Assembly: GCA_035307765.1 (NCBI GenBank) | Contig: DATGHU010000047.1 | Span: 1-46,884 of the forward strand | Origin: a bacterium | GTDB taxonomy: Bacteria; Sysuimicrobiota; Sysuimicrobiia; Sysuimicrobiales; Segetimicrobiaceae | Reading direction: 5' to 3' | DNA length: 46,884 nt | Shown: positions 8,395-17,449 of the stretch, piece after piece | Layout: the number at the start of each line of letters is the position of its first letter | How positions within the stretch are numbered: the first letter of the stretch is position 1 | The notes under the pieces: generated by a model | What the model saw: only the letters and a program-made list of their open reading frames with translations | What the model was told of the DNA's origin: nothing | Databases searched by the model: none | Program-made: the position numbers and the translations under genes

Positions 8395-9639
8395 TCAAAA
8401 GAGGCTGGTCTGCGCCGGTTGATCCGCCTTCGGCTCTTCCGCGGCGCCCCCGAAGATCCGGATCTCGCCGAACACCCCGTCGTACCCCGGCCGGATCTGC
8501 ACGCGTCCCTCGCGCACGCGCCGCAGACCCTCCACGACCCGTGGCCGGGCGTACCGGGTCACCTCGTCCAGCGGAACGTCCATGAGGACGGCGAACTCAT
8601 TGCCGAGCGCCTGGACCAGCTTGAGGTACTCCTCGCGCACCGTGTTGGTCCCCGGCTGCGACCCGAGGGCTTCGGCGATGATCTCCTCGAGCGGGATGAG
8701 GTGGCGAAACGGCACCCGTCCGGGCCCCGCCGCCTCTTCCTGCCGGCTGGCCAGGGCATCAACCCTCGACATCACCCCCACCGTCAGGGGCCGTCCGCAC
8801 GCCGGACAGATTCCCCGATGGGCGCGGGTGTCTTTGGGAGCGAGCCGCTGGTTGCAGGCCCGGTGGCCGTCAAAGTGATATTTCCCTTCTTCGGGGAAGA
8901 ACTCGATCGTGAACAGGAATTTGCTCCGATCGCGCCGCCGCAGGATCCCCAGGATCTCCGAGTAGTCGAGGGCGCAGTCGAACACGTTGGCCTCTCGGCC
9001 GAGCTTTGCCGGTGAATGCGCATCGGAGTTGCTCACCAGCATCACCCCATCCAGTTCGGCGATCCGCCAGTTCATGGGGGGGTCGCTGCTCAGCCCGGTC
9101 TCCACGGCGTGGATGTGTCGCACCTGGTCACCGAAGCATTCCTGGAGGGAGTCGAACCCGGAGTTGCTTCCGTAGAGGGAAAACCACGGCGTCCAGACGT
9201 GCGCGGGAATCAGCATGCACTCGGGGGAGACCTCCATCACATACTCGACCAGCTTGTCGCTGGGCAGCGACAGCGTGGGGCGTCCGTCGGCCATCAGGCT
9301 CCCGAATCGCGCCAACACGGCGTTGATCCGATCGACCACCTCGAAGCTGGGGGCGAGCAGGATGTTGTGGATCTTCCGCAGGCGCCCGCCCTGCGGATAG
9401 ATGTTGCTCACCTCAGAGGTGAGCAAAAAATGCCGGTCGCCAAACGTGTAGAGACCCCGGCCGTTGGGCTTCAGCTTAGCGCGGAGTTCGCGCAACCACA
9501 CGGGATGGGTAAAGTCTCCCGTGCCGACCAGGGTGATGCCCTTCAGGGTGCACCATCGCGCCAAGGCCTCGACATCCATTTCCCGGCTGGTGGCGCGACT
9601 GAATTTCGAGTGCAGGTGCAGATCCGCGACGATGCGCAT
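8395..9639 (-). CDS. Endonuclease Q family PHP-domain nuclease
   Basis: This 414-residue protein starts with the PHP metal motif DLHLHSKFS (6-14) and continues with GTGDFTHP, LLTSEVSNIY, HNILLAP, IPAHVWTPWFSLYG and NSDAHSP, the order seen in EndoQ. A central zinc-binding segment follows, built from a GH/C pair and CPACGRPL. EndoQ, known from Thermococcales and some Bacillus, nicks DNA 5' of deaminated bases (uracil, hypoxanthine, xanthine) and AP sites. The family call is firm; activity is inferred. It ends shortly before the methyltransferase and follows the GGR-like flavoprotein on the same strand. It is relatively rare in bacteria, so horizontal transfer is possible. Confidence 0.85.
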   Translation of the reverse strand: MRIVADLHLHSKFSRATSREMDVEALARWCTLKGITLVGTGDFTHPVWLRELRAKLKPNGRGLYTFGDRHFLLTSEVSNIYPQGGRLRKIHNILLAPSFEVVDRINAVLARFGSLMADGRPTLSLPSDKLVEYVMEVSPECMLIPAHVWTPWFSLYGSNSGFDSLQECFGDQVRHIHAVETGLSSDPPMNWRIAELDGVMLVSNSDAHSPAKLGREANVFDCALDYSEILGILRRRDRSKFLFTIEFFPEEGKYHFDGHRACNQRLAPKDTRAHRGICPACGRPLTVGVMSRVDALASRQEEAAGPGRVPFRHLIPLEEIIAEALGSQPGTNTVREEYLKLVQALGNEFAVLMDVPLDEVTRYARPRVVEGLRRVREGRVQIRPGYDGVFGEIRIFGGAAEEPKADQPAQTSLF

Positions 9640-9682
9640 GGGAGAGAATTCGTCCCACCGAACGCTTATCCTCTTCGACGGG

Positions 9683-10912
9683 TTAGACTTGCGCCAGCAT
9701 GCCGTGCAGGAGGGCTTTGCCGACGATCGAGAACAGCGCGGGCCGTCGCAATCCCGCGACGCCGAGGCCGCGCAGCAGCGGGAGGAACAGACGGGACTGG
9801 AACTGCGTATCGCCGACGTGTTCCACGCTGGAGCGGATCTGCGGGCTCTCCGCGATCAAGCGGAGCAGGACGTCCAGGTCGGCGTCCGACAACCGGTTGA
9901 TGGCGCGGCGCCCGTACGCCGTGAACGCCACCTCGCGCCCAAACCGCCGCCGCCAGCGCCGTTCGTACTCGGCGAGCGCCGAGCGCTCCCCGGCAACGTA
10001 CCGGGGTGCCACCTCCCCGGCGATGCGACCGGCGATCATCGCGTAGTAGATGCCGCCGCCGGATGTCGCCTTCACCTGGCCGGCGGCGTCTCCCACGATG
10101 ATCATGCCGTCCGTACTCGCCGGACCGCCCGGCCCCACGAGCCCGACGCGACCGGCGACCTTGGCCTCCACCACCGCCCCGGCGAACCGGGCGCGCACCG
10201 CGGGGTGCGTGGCCAACAATCGGTCGAGGTACCAGACGGGGGGCCGGCGGGCGATCAGGGGATCGACGCACAGCCCCACCCGGGCGCGGTCCCCACCCAG
10301 CGGCATCACCCAGGCAAAGAAACCCGGAGCGACCGCCCGGCCGAAAAAGACCTCCGGGGTATCCACCGCCATGCCGCCCACCCCGCGCATCTGGTACTGC
10401 AGGCCCATCGCGTAGCGGCACGGCAGGGAAAGCCCGAGCGATCGGGGAAGTCTCGGCGCGGCCCCCTCGGCGTCGATCAGCAGGCGGCAGGAGGTCTCAA
10501 AAGCTTGACCGCGTTCCTGGCCGCTGACGATCATCCGGTCGCCCCCGCGGCGGGCCTCGGTGACGCGGATGCCCACCCGAACATCCACCCCGGCGGAAAC
10601 GGCGCGCTCGACCAGCCAGCGGTCGAAGGCCACCCGATCGACGACATAGGAGTCGACGGTCGGCCGGCGGACGCGCACCCGGACCCCCCCGGGGGAGTGA
10701 AACACCGCCGCGCTGACCGCGTTCAGGGCCAGGGATTGGGGGATTTCGAACTCGGAAAACGCATGGCGCGAGAGCTTCCCGGTGCAGTGACTGGGCAGGC
10801 CGACGGAACGGTGCTCTTCGACCAGGAGCGTGCGCAGCCCGCCGCTGGCCGCGGCGCGCGCGGCCTCCGCCCCCGCCGGGCCGGCACCGACGACGATCAC
10901 GTCATACCCCAT
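9683..10912 (-). CDS. Geranylgeranyl-reductase-family FAD oxidoreductase
   Basis: This 409-residue flavoprotein has an N-terminal dinucleotide-binding GAGPAGAEAA (8-17) and the family signature GDAAGQVKATSGGGIYYAM near residue 290. An internal DAEGA...PR segment matches the DG motif of p-hydroxybenzoate-hydroxylase-fold enzymes. GGR-family proteins saturate isoprenoid chains (chlorophyll, quinone or lipid tails) or act as related oxidoreductases, and the substrate is unknown here. ATG at 10912 is preferred over the adjacent GTG at 10915. It is divergent from the secreted hydrolase with only 68 bases between the starts. Confidence 0.82.
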   Translation of the reverse strand: MGYDVIVVGAGPAGAEAARAAASGGLRTLLVEEHRSVGLPSHCTGKLSRHAFSEFEIPQSLALNAVSAAVFHSPGGVRVRVRRPTVDSYVVDRVAFDRWLVERAVSAGVDVRVGIRVTEARRGGDRMIVSGQERGQAFETSCRLLIDAEGAAPRLPRSLGLSLPCRYAMGLQYQMRGVGGMAVDTPEVFFGRAVAPGFFAWVMPLGGDRARVGLCVDPLIARRPPVWYLDRLLATHPAVRARFAGAVVEAKVAGRVGLVGPGGPASTDGMIIVGDAAGQVKATSGGGIYYAMIAGRIAGEVAPRYVAGERSALAEYERRWRRRFGREVAFTAYGRRAINRLSDADLDVLLRLIAESPQIRSSVEHVGDTQFQSRLFLPLLRGLGVAGLRRPALFSIVGKALLHGMLAQV

Positions 10913-10931
10913 CACCGAGGTGTGGGGGTTC

Positions 10932-10963
10932 GGGACCGCATCTGGGACTTCCTTTGCGGTCCC
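10932..10963. repeat. Inverted repeat between divergent genes
   Basis: GGGACCGCA (10932-10940) and TGCGGTCCC (10955-10963) form a perfect 9-bp inverted repeat with a 14-base loop. It sits in the 68-base gap between the divergent flavoprotein and hydrolase genes. It could be an operator or an RNA hairpin in the hydrolase leader; no T-run follows, so a terminator is unlikely. Confidence 0.5.
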
Positions 10964-10980
10964 GCTCGTTGTGAGAAGTG

Positions 10981-12522
10981 ATGACGATTCAACTCGCCGC
11001 GGCGCTCTCCCTGATCCTCCTGCTGGCGGCGCCGACGCCCGGGCCCGCGGTCGTCGCCCCCGAGGAGATCGTGCGGGAACTCGTCGATGTGCCTGGCGCG
11101 GCCGAGCCTCACACGCCGCCCGAATACAACCGTGCGCGGGCGTTCCGGTACCATGCGCCCGGCGGTCCCGCCCCCGCGGTCGTCCTCGTCCTCATCCCGG
11201 GGCTGAACTCGGGGCCGAACACACTGGACGTCCTGGCACGGGCGCTGATCGCCGGCCACGGCCCGGGGCTCGAGGTCTGGGCCGTGGCGCCGCGGGCCAC
11301 GTTGCTCCAGGACCGCCGAGGCATCGTCGCGGCGCTGGCCTTTGGAAACCCCGACTTCGCGCTCGGGTACTATTACGGGGCACTGCCGATCGACGGCCAC
11401 ACCTTCCACCTGCTCAAAGGGTCGGAGGTCCCGTACATGGCCTACTGGGGATTGGACGTCCACCTGCGCGACGTGCACGCGCTGATCCATGAGGTCCGGC
11501 GTCGCGACCCCGCGGCCCGCGTGGTGCTGGGGGGACACTCCCTCGGCGGGGTCTTCGCCGCGGCCTACGCGGGGTATGACTTCTCCTCCATCCCCGGAGC
11601 AAACCCGTCGACCGCACCGCCCTCTCCTCCAGACATCGGCGCCCGAGGGATCTCCGGGCTGCTGTTCGTCGACGGCATGCCGCTCCACGTCCCCCTGCGC
11701 CTCTCGCCGTCCCGGTATCTCCACGGGGTCCGGATTCCATCCTTTATCCGCATCCCCGGGCTGGAAAACCTCATCACCACCGACCCTTCGAAGCGCGTCG
11801 CGCCGTTCACGAAAACCAGCAAGCTCGCGCGGACGCAGGACAGCATCCTCGTCGATGTGGTGAGCGTGTACGCGTACTTGAAACCCAACGACCGCAGCTA
11901 CTTCCCGTTCTATCCTCGCCGGGGGCTGGCAATCACGAACAGCGCCCTCGTCGCCGCCATCTTCTCCGATCAGATGCAGCCCGATCGATTTGTCCGCGCC
12001 GCCGTCGAAGTCCCCGTGGGGGTGTTCAAGCGGGTGCCCGATCCGACGGGGATCAACCTGAGCGGACTCCTCGATCTGCAGGGCGGGCGGCCGGCACCCG
12101 GGCATCCCCTCATCTATCTGCCCGAGGAGAAGGGGCAGCCGGGGGTGCGCGTGCACCTGCGCCAGCTGCTGGGCGCCATCCTCAGACCGGGGGGGGAATT
12201 CACGGAATGGTACTTCCCCTGGAGGATCGTGCTCGACGTTGGGCTCGCAGATACCCTGGACACCAGCGACGCGTTTTCCCGACAGTACATGAACCTCACG
12301 CACGTCCGGGACACCGATGTGCCGATGCTCATCATCGGCGCCGGGCACGGGCTGGTCCGGTCCGTGGGGGCCACCGAGTTCTACCTGCGCCACGTCGCCA
12401 CCCCGCGAGACCAGATCGCCGTCCGGATCTTCCCCGACTACTCCCACCTGGACGTCGAGGACGCTGATCCCAATCCTGCGGTCTCCCTCATTCTCACCTG
12501 GCTGAACAACGTGGTACACTAG
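10981..12522 (+). CDS. Secreted alpha/beta-hydrolase-fold protein
   Basis: This 513-residue protein has an N-terminal signal peptide or anchor (hydrophobic residues about 4-17, then PTPGPA). VVLVLIPGLNSGPNTLD looks like the first strand and oxyanion region, and GGHSLGG (near 185) is the nucleophile elbow with a catalytic serine. Late in the chain, VPMLIIGAGHGL and FPDYSHLDVEDAD supply a plausible acid/histidine region. The function is probably an extracytoplasmic esterase, lipase or amidase; the substrate is unknown. ATG at 10981 follows an in-frame GTG at 10978, and either could be used. It precedes a DUF192 gene by 19 bases. Confidence 0.75.
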   Translation: MTIQLAAALSLILLLAAPTPGPAVVAPEEIVRELVDVPGAAEPHTPPEYNRARAFRYHAPGGPAPAVVLVLIPGLNSGPNTLDVLARALIAGHGPGLEVWAVAPRATLLQDRRGIVAALAFGNPDFALGYYYGALPIDGHTFHLLKGSEVPYMAYWGLDVHLRDVHALIHEVRRRDPAARVVLGGHSLGGVFAAAYAGYDFSSIPGANPSTAPPSPPDIGARGISGLLFVDGMPLHVPLRLSPSRYLHGVRIPSFIRIPGLENLITTDPSKRVAPFTKTSKLARTQDSILVDVVSVYAYLKPNDRSYFPFYPRRGLAITNSALVAAIFSDQMQPDRFVRAAVEVPVGVFKRVPDPTGINLSGLLDLQGGRPAPGHPLIYLPEEKGQPGVRVHLRQLLGAILRPGGEFTEWYFPWRIVLDVGLADTLDTSDAFSRQYMNLTHVRDTDVPMLIIGAGHGLVRSVGATEFYLRHVATPRDQIAVRIFPDYSHLDVEDADPNPAVSLILTWLNNVVH

Positions 12523-12541
12523 GCGTCGCGGGGGGACGCGG

Positions 12542-13111
12542 ATGCGAAAGATCCTGGGGACGATGCTCGTGCTACTGCTGGCCGCCTCCGTCGGAACCGG
12601 CCCCGGTTCCGCGTGGGCCGGGTGTTCCGCCCCGCTGTTCGCCTATCGGCACGGGACGGTGACCTTCAGCGAGGCGGGCCGCACCGCCCGGATCCGCGTT
12701 GAGATCGCCGACAAGAGCGACCAGATGGAAGTGGGGCTGATGTGCCGGCCGTCGTTGGATGCGGACGCGGGGATGCTCTTCGAATTTCCGTACCCGACCG
12801 AAGGCGCGTTCTGGATGAAGAACACGCTGGTCCCGCTGGCGATCGCGTTCATCGATTCTGACTGGCACATCGTGCGGATCATGGAGATGGCCGTGGCTCC
12901 GGACCCGACCGCCGACGATGCGAGCAAGTTTCCCCTGTACGAGCCCAAAAAGACATATCGCTACGCCCTCGAGGTGAACGCCGGGTACTTCACAAAACAC
13001 AACCTGGACGAGCACGCCGAGGTGCGGTTCATCTCTGAGGGCAGCCTCGCTCCGGGGAGGGAGATCCCGGCTGAAGTGGCCAACGAACCGATGTCGACGC
13101 CTCATCCGTGA
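12542..13111 (+). CDS. Exported DUF192 protein
   Basis: This 189-residue protein has a signal peptide (MRKILGTMLVLLLAAS..., likely cleaved after AWA near 26). The DUF192 (COG1430) core follows: AEIADKSDQMEVGLMCR-type helix, GMLFEFPYPTEGAFWMKNTLVPL, and ALEVNAGYFTKHNL. DUF192 proteins are small exported barrels of unknown function. A G-rich SD (GGGGGG) lies 6-7 bases upstream. It starts 19 bases after the secreted hydrolase and is probably co-transcribed. The cysteine at 28 does not make a good lipobox (WAGC), so a lipoprotein is unlikely but not excluded. Confidence 0.82.
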   Translation: MRKILGTMLVLLLAASVGTGPGSAWAGCSAPLFAYRHGTVTFSEAGRTARIRVEIADKSDQMEVGLMCRPSLDADAGMLFEFPYPTEGAFWMKNTLVPLAIAFIDSDWHIVRIMEMAVAPDPTADDASKFPLYEPKKTYRYALEVNAGYFTKHNLDEHAEVRFISEGSLAPGREIPAEVANEPMSTPHP

Positions 13112-13246
13112 AGGCATGATTTGACGCTTTCTCGGTGGTGAAGATTGAATCCCGGCTGGGGGGGCGAGCCCGGACTCTCATCCTCGAAATAGCGCCATCT
13201 ACCGCAGAAATACTCAAGTTTTCACCGTAATCCTTTCGATTTCTTA

Positions 13247-13276
13247 TTGAATCGCTCCCCGGCCCTCTGTTATGAT
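13247..13276 (+). promoter_or_regulatory. Promoter of the hppA operon
   Basis: TTGAAT (13247-13252), an 18-base spacer and TATGAT (13271-13276) form a plausible sigma-70 promoter. The predicted start is near 13283. It lies in the 316-base gap 13112-13427. The upstream part of that gap (13112-13246) is relatively AT-rich and holds no gene I can support. Confidence 0.6.
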
Positions 13277-13282
13277 GGGGGC

Positions 13283-13427
13283 GCCCCAAATGTGAAGCTT
13301 TTCCACCTTAGATCGTGCAGAACAGCACAATTCGGCGCGCGCCAGAGCATTCGGGAGTCCGGAAGGCCGGGAGCTCCGACCGCGCCCGCGGGTTGCGGGG
13401 CACATTCTTCACTAAGGAGGACCGTGG
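13283..13427 (+). promoter_or_regulatory. 145-base leader of hppA, possibly structured
   Basis: The leader between the predicted start and the hppA ATG contains a small hairpin region around 13352-13377 (GGAG, CCGG / CCGG, CTCC arms). It ends with a strong SD AAGGAGG seven bases before the ATG. I could not match it to a known riboswitch class; the fluoride and c-di-AMP consensus elements are not evident. Confidence 0.3.
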
Positions 13428-15782
13428 ATGAGCGAATCTGGCATCACCCTTCCGGCGTTCGGCAGGGTCGAGTCCACACTGCTGTGGCTCGTCTTCGCCG
13501 CCGGACTATGCGCCCTCGCCTACGGGTGGTGGCTGATTCGCGGCGTCCTCCGGCGGAGCCCGGGTCCGGCGTCGATGCAAGAGGTGGCCGCCGCCATCCA
13601 GGAAGGCGCCCACGCCTACTTGGGACGGCAGTTCCGGACGATGTCGGCGTTCATCCTGGCGATTACGGTTGCCCTCTACGCCCTCTATCGTCCGATCTAC
13701 TCGAACCCCGTCCTCGCCGTCGGGGTTGCCCTGGCGTTTCTCTTCGGCTGCCTGGCGAGTTACGGGGCGGGGTACGTGGGCATGAACCTCGCGGTGCGCG
13801 GCAATGTCCGGACGGCGTTCGCGGCGACCCGCAGCTTCAAGGAAGCTCTGGAAACCGCCTTCCACGCGGGGACGGTGTCCGGCATGTTCACGGTCGGCCT
13901 GGGCCTGCTCGGGGCGACGGCGATCTTCGTGCTCTTCCGCGGAGACGCCACCCGGGTGCTCATCGGCTTCGGGTTCGGAGGATCCCTCGTGGCGCTGTTC
14001 ATGCGCATCGGCGGCGGCATCTACACGAAAGTGGCCGATGTCGGTGCCGACCTCGTGGGCAAAGTCGAAGTCGGCATCCCCGAGGACGATCCCCGCAACG
14101 CGGCGACGATCGCGGACAACGTCGGCGACAACGTCGGCGACTGCGCGGGGATGGCGGCCGACGTCTTCGAGTCCTACGAGGTCACCCTGGTGGCGGCGAT
14201 CATCTTGGGCGCAGGCACGCTCCTCGACCCGCGCTTCCGCGCGCTCTACGGGGGACACGCCTCGGCCTTCGCCCTCAAGCTGATCTTGTTCCCGCTGCTC
14301 GTCCAGGGGGTCGGCGTGTTCGCCTCGATCCTCGGCACCCGGTTCGTTCGAGTAAAGAGCGACGAGATCAGTGATCCGATGCGCCCCATCAACACGGGGT
14401 TGTGGATCTCCGCGGTGGCCGCGGTGGTGGGCTTCAGCGCGGTCAACGCCGCGTACCTGACCGACCCGAACACCGGCGCGGTGGATTGGCGGTTTTCCTT
14501 CGCCACGCTCACCGGTCTCGTCTTGGCGCTCGTCATCAAGTGGCTGACCGATCAGTATACGAACCCGGCGCGTCGGCCGGTCACCGAGATGGCGTACTCA
14601 ACAAAGACGGGACCGGCGACATTCCTGCTGTCGGGGCTGGGGTTCGGCCTGGAGTCCTCGGTGTGGGCGATCCTCGCGGTCGCCGCCACCATTCTCGCGT
14701 CGTTCACCATCTTCCAGGGGGATTTGGCCCTGGCCGGATACGGGGTGGCGCTCGCCGGGTTGGGACTCCTCAGCGTGACGGGCTACATCCTCGCCATGGA
14801 CACCTTCGGACCGATCGTCGACAACGCCAACGGTATCGTGGAAATGTCCGGCGCGGACGGGCGGGGCCACAGCGACCTCGCGACGCGGGTCGTGGCACAG
14901 CTGGATCAAGCCGGCAACACGACAAAGGCACTGACCAAAGGGTTCGCCATCGCCACCGCGGTGATCGCGGCCACCGCGCTCTTTCGATCGTTCGCGGACC
15001 AAGCCCAACTCACCGCCTCGGCCGATGCCCTCCGCCAGACGCTGGCCGCGGGGGGCGCGTCCGCGACCGCAGCGCTCGACCGGGTGGGGATTCAGGTCAA
15101 CCTCCCCCTCATCTTCATCGGGCTCCTGATCGGCGGCGCCGTCCCGTTCCTGGTCTCGGCGTTCCTGATCCGGGCGGTGGGGCGGTCGGCGTTCGAGGTC
15201 GTGGAGGAAGTCCGCCGCCAGTTCCGCGAGATCCCCGGCATCATGGAGGGCAAGGCGAAACCGGAGTACCACCGCTGCGTCGATATTGTCACCCGCGCGG
15301 CACAGCGGGAACTCCTCTCCCCCGCGATCATCGCGATCGCCGCCCCGATTATGGTCGGATTCGGATTGGGGGCCGCCCCGCTCGGGGGCTTTCTGGCCGG
15401 CGCGATCCTCACCGGGCAACTGCTGGCGGTGTACATGGCGAACACCGGCGGGGCCTGGGACAACGCCAAGAAGAAGATCGAGGACGGGTTCCTGGGGGGG
15501 AAGGGCACCGAATACCATAAAGCGGGCGTTATCGGCGACACGGTCGGCGACCCGCTGAAGGACACCGCCGGCCCGGCCCTCAACCCGCTGATCAAGGTGA
15601 TGAATCTCGTGAGCCTCCTCATCGCGCCGGTGGTGATCGCCCCGCTGGGTTGGGCGGTCCGCGGCACGATCGTGGCGGTGGCCGTGGTCCTGATGGCCGT
15701 CGCCGTCGCGGTGAACCGGCGGAGCGCGGTGACGCCCGAGGACATCGAGGCGGCGGCGCGGATGCCGGCGAGGGCGCAGTGA
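13428..15782 (+). CDS. hppA: Membrane-bound proton-translocating pyrophosphatase, K+-independent type
   Basis: This integral membrane enzyme couples PPi hydrolysis to H+ export; 784 residues, about 16 helices. The catalytic loop reads GGGIYTKVADVGADLVGK, then EVGIPEDDPRNAATIADN and VGDNVGDCAGMAAD, with all usual acidic PPi/Mg ligands. A second motif is DNANGIVEMSG. GNTTKALTKG (about 496-505) has K where K+-dependent enzymes have A, and T where they have G, so a K+-independent H+ pump is predicted. DTVGDPLKDTAGPALN occurs near the C-terminus. The SD AAGGAGG precedes ATG 13428. The stop overlaps the histidine kinase start as GTGA, which is unusual for this gene. Confidence 0.95.
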   Translation: MSESGITLPAFGRVESTLLWLVFAAGLCALAYGWWLIRGVLRRSPGPASMQEVAAAIQEGAHAYLGRQFRTMSAFILAITVALYALYRPIYSNPVLAVGVALAFLFGCLASYGAGYVGMNLAVRGNVRTAFAATRSFKEALETAFHAGTVSGMFTVGLGLLGATAIFVLFRGDATRVLIGFGFGGSLVALFMRIGGGIYTKVADVGADLVGKVEVGIPEDDPRNAATIADNVGDNVGDCAGMAADVFESYEVTLVAAIILGAGTLLDPRFRALYGGHASAFALKLILFPLLVQGVGVFASILGTRFVRVKSDEISDPMRPINTGLWISAVAAVVGFSAVNAAYLTDPNTGAVDWRFSFATLTGLVLALVIKWLTDQYTNPARRPVTEMAYSTKTGPATFLLSGLGFGLESSVWAILAVAATILASFTIFQGDLALAGYGVALAGLGLLSVTGYILAMDTFGPIVDNANGIVEMSGADGRGHSDLATRVVAQLDQAGNTTKALTKGFAIATAVIAATALFRSFADQAQLTASADALRQTLAAGGASATAALDRVGIQVNLPLIFIGLLIGGAVPFLVSAFLIRAVGRSAFEVVEEVRRQFREIPGIMEGKAKPEYHRCVDIVTRAAQRELLSPAIIAIAAPIMVGFGLGAAPLGGFLAGAILTGQLLAVYMANTGGAWDNAKKKIEDGFLGGKGTEYHKAGVIGDTVGDPLKDTAGPALNPLIKVMNLVSLLIAPVVIAPLGWAVRGTIVAVAVVLMAVAVAVNRRSAVTPEDIEAAARMPARAQ

Positions 15783-17446
15783 GGAAAGGATCCCGCCTCC
15801 CGGCGCCGGCGCTCGATGTCCGGGAGCAACTGGCCCGGAAGGCCGCGGAGATCTCGGCGCTGCGCGAGATCAGCCGGACGATCAGCGAGGCCACCGACCT
15901 CGATAGCACGCTCACCCTGATCACCCGCAAGACGGCCGAGGTCATGCGGATGGACAGTTGCTCAATCTACCTCCTCGACACCCCGCGCGAGTACCTCGTG
16001 CTCAAGGCGACCACCGGGCTCGCCGCCGAAGCGATCGGCCGCGGCCGCCTCCGTCTCGGCGAAGGGCTGACGGGGTGGGCGGCGCAGACAGGGCAACCCG
16101 CCGCCTCCGCCAACGCGCCGGCGGACCCCCGCTTCAAGTACGTCCCGGGGACCCACGAGAACCGGTTCCATTCGCTTCTGGCGGTGCCCCTGGCAACGGG
16201 CGGAAAGATCGTCGGAGCGATCAACGTGCAGACGACCGGCACGCACGAGTATCACGAGGACGAGGTCGAGCTGCTCAGCATCATCGCGGATCTGGCGAGC
16301 GGGGCGCTGGAAAAGGCCCGGCTCTACGACAGCATGCGGCGTCAGATCATGGAGCTCAGCACGCTTGCCGAAGTCAGCGAGACGCTGACCTCGCCGCTCT
16401 ACCTCGAACAGATCCTGCGTCTTCTGGTGGAGATGGCGAGCCGCGTCTTCGAAGCCCGCCTCTGCACCCTGATGCTGCTCGATGGGGACGAGCTGCGCCT
16501 GGCGGCGGAACACCCCGAGAGCGAGCGGCCGCGGATGCGGCAGGCGCTTCGGATCGGCGACGGCATCCCGGGAGAGGCGGCCGCTTCCGGCCAGCCCGTC
16601 TGGAGCCTCGACCTCGACACCGATCCCCGGTTCCACCCTCAGCTGCTGCCCGAAGGGACCGCGGCCGGATCCGTGCGATCCATGCTCTCGGTGCCGCTGC
16701 GGGTGCGGGACCGCACGCTTGGGGTCGTGAGCTGCTATACCGGGCGACGCCATGCCTTCTCGCAGAACGAGATCAACCTGCTGCAAACGCTGGCGAACCA
16801 AACCGCGCTCGCGATCGAGAACGCCGGGCTGGTGGTGAAATCGGCGATGGTCCGCGAGATGCACCACCGCGTCAAGAACAACCTCCAGATGATCGCGATG
16901 CTCCTCAGGCTGCAGATGCGCGACGGCCGCGAGGTGTCCGGCCGGGAGGTGCTCACGGAAACGATCAACCGCATCCTCAGCATCGCGGCGGTGCACGAAA
17001 TCCTTGGGGCCGAGGGTCTGCGCCAGGTGACGGTGCGCACGATGCTGGAACGGGTGGTGCACACGGTCACGCAGACGATGGCGCCGCCGGGGTTTGCGCT
17101 CGACGCCCGGATCGAAGGCGACGACCTGAGCCTGCCGAGCCATCAGGCCACGTCGCTGGCCCTGGTGGTCAACGAACTGCTGCAGAATGCGATGGAACAC
17201 GCCTTCCCCGGCCGGTCGGCGGGCCGGGTCGTCATCACCCTCAGCGAGGGCCGCGACGAGATCCGGGTGGAGGTGCGGGACGACGGGGTGGGGCTCCCCG
17301 ACGGCTTCTCCCCCAGCCGGTCGGCGGATCTCGGGCTGCAGATCGTCCAGACCCTTGTGCAGGACGACCTCAAGGGTCGCCTTTCGCTGACCAACGCCCG
17401 CGGAGTACGCGCCGCGATCACGATGCCCCGCGCCGCGGGGAGCTGA
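15779..17446 (+). CDS. Soluble sensor histidine kinase, GAF-GAF-HisKA_2-HATPase
   Basis: This 555-residue cytoplasmic kinase has no transmembrane helix. Two GAF domains occupy about 25-185 and 195-345, each with the GEGLTGWAA / GDGIPGEAA-type turn and SLLAVPL / SMLSVPL strand. The phosphorylation helix is REMHHRVKNNLQM (H363 the likely site), typical of HisKA_2/HWE-like kinases. The ATP domain has the N-box NELLQNAMEH (about 464) and DDGVGLPDG (about 500). GTG 15779 is chosen because it overlaps the hppA stop (GTGA) and the preceding sequence is inside hppA. Kinases of this type usually pair with ANTAR regulators, and one follows three bases downstream. The GAF ligand is unknown. Confidence 0.9.
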   Translation: MRKGSRLPAPALDVREQLARKAAEISALREISRTISEATDLDSTLTLITRKTAEVMRMDSCSIYLLDTPREYLVLKATTGLAAEAIGRGRLRLGEGLTGWAAQTGQPAASANAPADPRFKYVPGTHENRFHSLLAVPLATGGKIVGAINVQTTGTHEYHEDEVELLSIIADLASGALEKARLYDSMRRQIMELSTLAEVSETLTSPLYLEQILRLLVEMASRVFEARLCTLMLLDGDELRLAAEHPESERPRMRQALRIGDGIPGEAAASGQPVWSLDLDTDPRFHPQLLPEGTAAGSVRSMLSVPLRVRDRTLGVVSCYTGRRHAFSQNEINLLQTLANQTALAIENAGLVVKSAMVREMHHRVKNNLQMIAMLLRLQMRDGREVSGREVLTETINRILSIAAVHEILGAEGLRQVTVRTMLERVVHTVTQTMAPPGFALDARIEGDDLSLPSHQATSLALVVNELLQNAMEHAFPGRSAGRVVITLSEGRDEIRVEVRDDGVGLPDGFSPSRSADLGLQIVQTLVQDDLKGRLSLTNARGVRAAITMPRAAGS

Positions 17447-17449
17447 TCG

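Noticed and set aside
14101-14140. Short tandem repeat (GTCGGCGACAAC units)
   Set aside because: It encodes the conserved DNVGDNVGD motif of H+-pyrophosphatase, so it is coding constraint rather than a repeat element.
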